Of a stretch of DNA of 10,301 bases, positions 7,086 to 10,301 are shown piece after piece (the stretch's first letter is position 1; every line of letters starts with the position of its first letter). The translations under genes were made by a program, and so were the position numbers. This stretch comes from CAYUMU01 sp964445985 (GTDB lineage: Bacteria; Planctomycetota; Planctomycetia; Pirellulales; S012-138), in the NCBI GenBank assembly GCA_964445985.1, contig CAYUMU010000138.1, positions 1 through 10,301 of the forward strand, given 5' to 3'. The notes beneath the pieces are model-generated. The model saw nothing but the letters and a program-made list of their open reading frames with translations. It was not told the origin of the DNA and did not search any database.

Positions 7086-8075
7086 TTATTCCCATTCGCC
7101 GAGTGTGGCCTGCAGCGTGAGGCGGACTCCGCCTCGAAGGATGGAAAGCTCAATCGTGTCGCCGCCATCTTGGGCGGCAATGATGCCCGTGAGCGATTGA
7201 AAACCTTGCACCGGTTTTCCTTGGCAGCCGAGCACCACATCGCCGGCTTGGATGCCTGCGGCTTGGGCTGCCGAACCGTCGCGAACCGAAGTCACCAGAC
7301 AATCCACGGAGTTGAGGTTGCCCGACACGCCCAGCAGACCGCCGCGGCGTTCTTCAATATCGGTAGCGCGGAGGGCATTGCGAATTTTCCGCAAGCCTTC
7401 TGCCGAGAGACGCGTGCCGTACAGTTCCAACCGCTTCAACTGCGTGAGTTGCAGCAGATGAGGAATGGCCTGGTCGGTAATTCGCGGGCCGAAAATGCTT
7501 AACCGGTCGAGCGACAGCATGTGCTGCAGCAATTTCACATCGGCGGCCCCGCCTTCCCAACCCTTGCCGAGAATGGCGTGCGAGGTGGTGATCGGCCCTT
7601 CCATGGCCGACCCGCTGCCGAATCGTCCGCCCAATTGTTGGAATTTTTCGTAAGCGCGCGTTTGATCGACTTCCGCCAGCTCGCTGAGCGCCGTTCGAAC
7701 GTGATCTGCCAGGGTGCTTACGGCCGGGCTGCCGAGGTTTTCGAGCGCCTGCCGCGCGGCCGTGGCCGTGGGCTGGTCCTCGCTCATGGCCAGCACGCGC
7801 AAGATCTTCACGCCCCGGACGATGACTTCCAGATCGCCCTGTTGCAGCGACTCGACCAAAGGATCGACGGCGGCCCGGCCCGCGGTGCAAAGCTGGTCGG
7901 TGGCCGATTCGCGGCGGCGATAGCTATCGTTCGCCAGATCTTGCACCCAGCCGCGAATTTTGGCCGTATCTGGCCCGGCTCCGCCAGGTTGTGCGGCGAG
8001 AGCACCGGCCAGCCCGGTGGGAAGGAGCAGTCCCCAGGCAAGCAACCAGCGGATTCGCCAGCGATGATTGAGCAT
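7086..8075 (-). CDS. Exported protein with HEAT-like, leucine-rich and PDZ segments
   Basis: The product has 329 residues. The start is ATG 8075, not the earlier in-frame ATG at 8114, because AGGAG lies 6 bases upstream of 8075 and the protein then begins with a clean signal peptide (MLNHRWRIRW, then LLAWGLLLPTGLAGALAAQ, likely cut near residue 28). Residues 38-135 are helical with HEAT-like pairs (DSYRRRESATDQL, then AAVDPLVESL; a second around 83-120). Residues 180-235 contain two or three short leucine-rich repeats (LLQHMLSLDRLSIFG, then HLLQLTQLKRLELYG). Residues 245-326 form a PDZ domain (GLLGVSG, then VRDGSAAQAAGIQAGDVVLGCQGKPV). There is no protease domain. The PDZ fold suggests peptide or C-terminal binding, and HEAT and LRR suggest scaffolding in the periplasm. 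The target is unknown. It is divergent from the small gene at 8448. Confidence 0.83.
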   Translation of the reverse strand: MLNHRWRIRWLLAWGLLLPTGLAGALAAQPGGAGPDTAKIRGWVQDLANDSYRRRESATDQLCTAGRAAVDPLVESLQQGDLEVIVRGVKILRVLAMSEDQPTATAARQALENLGSPAVSTLADHVRTALSELAEVDQTRAYEKFQQLGGRFGSGSAMEGPITTSHAILGKGWEGGAADVKLLQHMLSLDRLSIFGPRITDQAIPHLLQLTQLKRLELYGTRLSAEGLRKIRNALRATDIEERRGGLLGVSGNLNSVDCLVTSVRDGSAAQAAGIQAGDVVLGCQGKPVQGFQSLTGIIAAQDGGDTIELSILRGGVRLTLQATLGEWE

Positions 8076-8131
8076 CTTCGCTCCTGTTTCTGGGAATCGG
8101 TTCGCCCCCGCCAATCGCGGTAATTTTGCCT

Positions 8132-8137
8132 ATTCTA
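8132..8137 (-). promoter_or_regulatory. Possible -10 box of the PDZ gene
   Basis: On the minus strand the sequence reads TAGAAT, one base from TATAAT, 56 bases upstream of the PDZ gene start. No recognisable -35 is seen at the usual distance. Low-confidence candidate only. Confidence 0.22.
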
Positions 8138-8168
8138 ATCGATGGGGGCCTCAGACACGACCGCGAAA

Positions 8169-8183
8169 CCCGCCGAAGGCGGG
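8169..8183. repeat. Short GC hairpin
   Basis: CCCGCC-GAA-GGCGGG is a perfect 6-bp stem with a 3-base loop. No T-run follows. It lies in a divergent spacer, so it is not an obvious terminator. It may be a regulatory or chance structure in GC-rich DNA. Confidence 0.45.
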
Positions 8184-8330
8184 CCAGGCGGCGGGCCTCG
8201 GGGCGGTTCGGCCGCTTGGAACGCCAAAGGCGGGCTCAATTTGTGGCAAAGCGGAGCCTGTGGGAACAGCGTTGTGCAAAAAAGCCAAACCGAGGGTAAG
8301 CTAGGAAGGGGTACGGCGGCTGCTGGCAGG

Positions 8331-8368
8331 TTGGCTAGATTGGCCAGCGTTGGTTAGATTGGCCAGCG
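8331..8368. repeat. Tandem duplication of a 19-bp unit
   Basis: TTGGCTAGATTGGCCAGCG (8331-8349) is followed directly by TTGGTTAGATTGGCCAGCG (8350-8368), with 18 of 19 bases the same. Each unit contains the palindrome TGGCCA. Its position about 80 bases before the small exported-protein gene would suit a repeated regulator site, but slippage alone can explain it. Confidence 0.85.
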
Positions 8369-8447
8369 AGGTGGTTCGCCCCCCCAAAAGACGGCTGGCC
8401 GCGACGCCGTCAGTCTTTCGAACATCCTTTCGGTCGAGGTAGTTGCG

Positions 8448-8900
8448 ATGAAGAAGCCAAGTCTATTCACGTTGGTCATGTTGGCCGTTTTGGCCCTGGG
8501 TTCGGGTGTCACCATTGCTCAATTCATCCAGCCAGGCGGGCTGAATCCCGGTGGCTTGAATCCCGTGCCGCCCAGCCTGGAGCCTGAGCCGTCTTACAAC
8601 TATTCCACCGTGTTGGCCCCCGGCCAGTCGTACCTGATTCACGCCTCGGAAGATGTGGTGATCGAGCTCTTCGTGGACATTCCCATTTCGGTGAACGAGA
8701 ACTTTATCTACGAGAATCCGCGGAATCCGGGGAAGTTTATCATTCCCAACCTGGCTCCCTTCCGAGCCCAAGGCCCGGTGATGATTTCGCGGAGCGCCGA
8801 AAGCAACACCATCGCCAAAACATTTGTGCGGTGGCGGTACGTCGACAGCATGTTCACTCGCTACAGCCGCCCCCCGCAACGAAACGACGTGGCTGACTAA
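8448..8900 (+). CDS. Small exported protein of unknown function
   Basis: The product has 150 residues. ATG 8448 follows GAGG with an 8-base gap. The N-terminus is a textbook Sec signal: KK, then the hydrophobic run LFTLVMLAVLALGSGVTIA, with a likely cut after TIA (residue 24). The mature part begins with a Pro/Gly-rich linker containing a doubled GGLNP. It continues with a probable beta-rich segment (about 50-110: YSTVLAPGQSYLIHA, VVIELFVDIPISV) and a basic C-terminal part with FVRWRYVDSMFTRYSRPP. There are no cysteines and no transmembrane helix after the signal. I recognise no family. The stop codon TAA touches the first base of a MITE-like element, so the transcript's 3' end is provided by that element. 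Confidence 0.78.
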   Translation: MKKPSLFTLVMLAVLALGSGVTIAQFIQPGGLNPGGLNPVPPSLEPEPSYNYSTVLAPGQSYLIHASEDVVIELFVDIPISVNENFIYENPRNPGKFIIPNLAPFRAQGPVMISRSAESNTIAKTFVRWRYVDSMFTRYSRPPQRNDVAD

Positions 8901-8976
8901 GAGCCTATCCGAGAACCCTGTTTCCCCCTCTCCCAGCCCTCTCCCGCCAGGGGCGAGGGAGTATTTGGATAGGCTC
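8901..8976. mobile_element. MITE-like palindromic element, copy 1
   Basis: This 76-bp element is bounded by perfect 10-bp inverted repeats, GAGCCTATCC (8901-8910) and GGATAGGCTC (8967-8976). The interior is C-rich on the left and G-rich on the right (CCCTC at about 8938-8942, GAGGG at about 8955-8959), so the whole can fold into one long interrupted hairpin. It begins on the base after the TAA stop codon of the 8448 gene. The flanking trinucleotides are TAA on the left and TCA on the right. It shares most of its interior with copy 2 at 10003. It has no coding capacity. The GAGCC...-type ends resemble those of IS5-family elements, which would supply a transposase in trans, but that is inference. 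It may also act as a transcript terminator. Confidence 0.8.
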
Positions 8977-9079
8977 TCAGCCTGGGGAGAGGTAATTTGC
9001 CTGGGAAGGGGGGCCGCTAGCTGTCTGCCGATTCGAGGGGGCCGTCAAGACTCGTCTAGGTTGTTCGGGCTGGCGGCGC

Positions 9080-9085
9080 TATACT
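9080..9085 (+). promoter_or_regulatory. Possible -10 box of the parA-like gene
   Basis: TATACT, one base from TATAAT, lies 47 bases upstream of the ATG at 9133. A TTGTTC hexamer at 9061-9066 is only 13 bases away, which is too close for a normal -35, so the promoter assignment is weak. The element copy 1 upstream separates this gene from the 8448 gene, which favours its own promoter. Confidence 0.28.
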
Positions 9086-9132
9086 TCCGCCCGACGCAAA
9101 AGTGTTAGCTATCAGCGCCACGGAGGGCGACC

Positions 9133-10002
9133 ATGCGAAAAATTGCAGTCCTGAACCAGAAAGGTGGCGTCGGCAAGACGACCACCTCGGTCAATCTTGG
9201 CGCCGCCCTGGCGCGCCGCGGATTTCAAGTTTGCGTGGCCGATCTCGATCCTCAGGCTCACGCGTCGCTGCATTTAAATGCTAGCTTGCAGTCGTCGCGA
9301 CTGGCGCAAACCTCCATTTATCGGGTGTTGGCCGACAAAGCCCGGCTGGCCGATATTCGCCAACCGGCGGGTCCCAACCTGTGGGTGGCGGCGGCGAGCA
9401 TCGATTTGGCGGCGGTGGAAGTCGAACTGGCCGGCGTCGCGGGCCGCGAAGTCATTTTGCGGAAGAAGCTGGCCGAAGAAACGCACCCCTTCGATCACCT
9501 GGTGATCGACTGCCCCCCTTCGCTGGGCATTCTCACGCTCAACGCCTTGTGCGCGGTGGATGAGGTGCTGATTCCGCTGCAGCCCCACTTCTTGGCGCTG
9601 CACGGTTTGAGCAAACTGCTCGAAACGGTTGACCTGGTGTCGCAACGGGTCAATCCGCAACTGCGCGTGGGGGGCATCCTGCTTTGCATGTACGAATCGG
9701 CAACCCGGCTGGCCGGCGAGGTTGCCAAAGACATCAGCACGTTTTTGGAAATGTCGCGGGGCAAGAACCGACCCTGGTCGGAAGCCAAGCTGTTCAACAC
9801 CAAGATTCGCCGCAACGTGCGGCTGGCCGAAGCTCCCAGTTTCGGGCAATCGATCTTCGATTACGCCCCCGATTCGCCTGGCTCGCAAGACTACGGCGCC
9901 TTGGCCGATGAGTTTTTGGCCGTGGGCAATCAAGTGCCGCCGCCGGTCTCGCGCGACGCCTTTCTTAAGACCATGGCCAAGCTCTCCGAGCCGGTTGGCT
10001 AA
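9133..10002 (+). CDS. ParA/Soj-family ATPase, no adjacent parB
   Basis: The product has 289 residues. ATG 9133 follows GGAGGG with a 5-base gap. It is a deviant Walker-A P-loop ATPase: K10-G-G-V-G-K15-T-T, with the signature lysine at residue 10. The A' motif is D37-L-D39-P-Q and Walker B is L-V-I-D126-C-P-P. The late Soj signature is TKIRRNVRLAEAPSFGQSIFDY (about 223-244). There is no N-terminal helix-turn-helix, so it is of the chromosomal/Soj size class and not the P1-type plasmid class. Such proteins dimerise on ATP, bind DNA non-specifically and position chromosomes, plasmids or protein cargo. No parB-like gene or parS-like site (TGTTTCACGTGAAACA type) is visible in the window. It may be an orphan used for cargo positioning, with its partner elsewhere. 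About 25 residues extend past the conserved domain. The stop codon TAA is directly followed by element copy 2. Confidence 0.92.
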   Translation: MRKIAVLNQKGGVGKTTTSVNLGAALARRGFQVCVADLDPQAHASLHLNASLQSSRLAQTSIYRVLADKARLADIRQPAGPNLWVAAASIDLAAVEVELAGVAGREVILRKKLAEETHPFDHLVIDCPPSLGILTLNALCAVDEVLIPLQPHFLALHGLSKLLETVDLVSQRVNPQLRVGGILLCMYESATRLAGEVAKDISTFLEMSRGKNRPWSEAKLFNTKIRRNVRLAEAPSFGQSIFDYAPDSPGSQDYGALADEFLAVGNQVPPPVSRDAFLKTMAKLSEPVG

Positions 10003-10079
10003 GAGCCTATCCGAGAACCCTATTTCCCCCTCACGCCAGCCCTGGCCCGCGAGGGGCGAGGGAGTCAATGGATAGGCTC
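10003..10079. mobile_element. MITE-like palindromic element, copy 2
   Basis: This 77-bp element has the same perfect 10-bp ends as copy 1 (10003-10012 and 10070-10079). Left flank TAA (10000-10002, the stop codon of the parA-like gene) is matched by TAA on the right (10080-10082), consistent with a 3-bp target duplication. The interior differs from copy 1 at scattered positions and by one base in length, so the copies are related but not fresh duplicates. The C-rich and G-rich halves can pair. It carries no gene. Confidence 0.82.
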
Positions 10080-10301
10080 TAAGGGTGAACGGCCGTTGGC
10101 CGGAGCGGGCTTTTTCTGGCGGCCGCGGTTCCGCCCTCGATCCCGAGATCATGGGCAAGATTTGCTCGGTTTATCGTGCAGTTGCGCCGGGTTCTGCTAT
10201 TCTGGGGAAGTCGAGCGACGGAAGGAGATTCGCATCCCCCCTCCGCGCTAGCCCAACTTCCCCAGTTGTTGTTGTAAGTTCTTGCGCTGCAAGGGTTGGG
10301 C
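10080..10301. other. Non-coding right edge
   Basis: No gene start or RNA gene was recognised in these 222 bases. TATTCT at 10198-10203 and AGGAG near 10222 look like loose promoter and ribosome-site words, but no start codon follows at a useful distance. The next gene may begin beyond the window. Confidence 0.4.

Larger units (their letters stand above)
8076..8447. other. Divergent spacer with several small repeats
   Basis: This 372-bp region should hold the promoters of the PDZ gene and the small exported-protein gene. It contains a short hairpin (8169-8183), a nearby imperfect echo of it (CCAAAGGCGGG at about 8224-8234), a 19-bp tandem duplication (8331-8368) and a C7 tract near 8380. No credible gene was seen: the open frames across it lack coding character and ribosome sites. 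Confidence 0.55.

Noticed and set aside
9274..10158. 294-codon minus-strand frame opposite the parA-like gene
   Set aside because: It is a mirror of a well-conserved coding region with full Walker motifs on the plus strand, and its own translation is Arg/Gln-rich without motifs.

Overview
The window reads as a GC-rich bacterial chromosome segment (roughly 60% G+C by eye). It probably comes from a planctomycete of the Pirellulales type. This is inferred from gene style, not from a marker gene: most proteins are exported and have long or proline-rich leaders, single genes sit in alternating orientation with long spacers, and the set (FG-GAP/VCBS propeller, YwqK/MORN_2 protein, HEAT+LRR+PDZ protein, lipoprotein esterase) is typical of that group. 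No rRNA, tRNA, CRISPR array or complete insertion sequence was seen.

Layout from left to right. Bases 1-316 are non-coding with two strong inverted repeats. A secreted YwqK/MORN_2 repeat protein lies on the minus strand (317-1795). A long, more AT-rich spacer (1796-2417) leads into a plus-strand thioredoxin-fold protein with a WCPHC active site and a fourfold hexapeptide tail (2418-2939). This gene converges on a large minus-strand lipoprotein alpha/beta hydrolase (3026 to about 5050), and between them lie one end of a repeat element and a hairpin. The next spacer (5051-5529) holds a G9/C9 tract and an odd small-ORF-like stretch. A secreted FG-GAP/VCBS beta-propeller protein follows on the plus strand (5530-6810). 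It converges on a minus-strand exported HEAT/LRR/PDZ protein (7086-8075), with what looks like the 3' scrap of a lost gene between them. A divergent spacer (8076-8447) with a 19-bp tandem duplication precedes a small exported protein of unknown function (8448-8900) and an orphan ParA/Soj-type ATPase (9133-10002).

Each of the last two genes is followed, directly after its TAA stop codon, by a copy of a 76-77 bp palindromic element. The element has perfect 10-bp terminal inverted repeats (GAGCCTATCC/GGATAGGCTC) and looks like a MITE. One end of the same element occurs at 2982-3000. This family is the best-supported unusual feature here.

The genes do not form an obvious operon or pathway. Every one appears to be its own transcription unit, and five or six of the seven products are predicted to act outside the cytoplasm. 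I see no convincing new multi-gene system. The points worth checking are the stop-codon-abutting MITE family, the in-frame repeat growth in the thioredoxin-like protein, the cryptic 5156-5368 stretch, the gene remnant at 6821-6949 and the ParA without a visible ParB.
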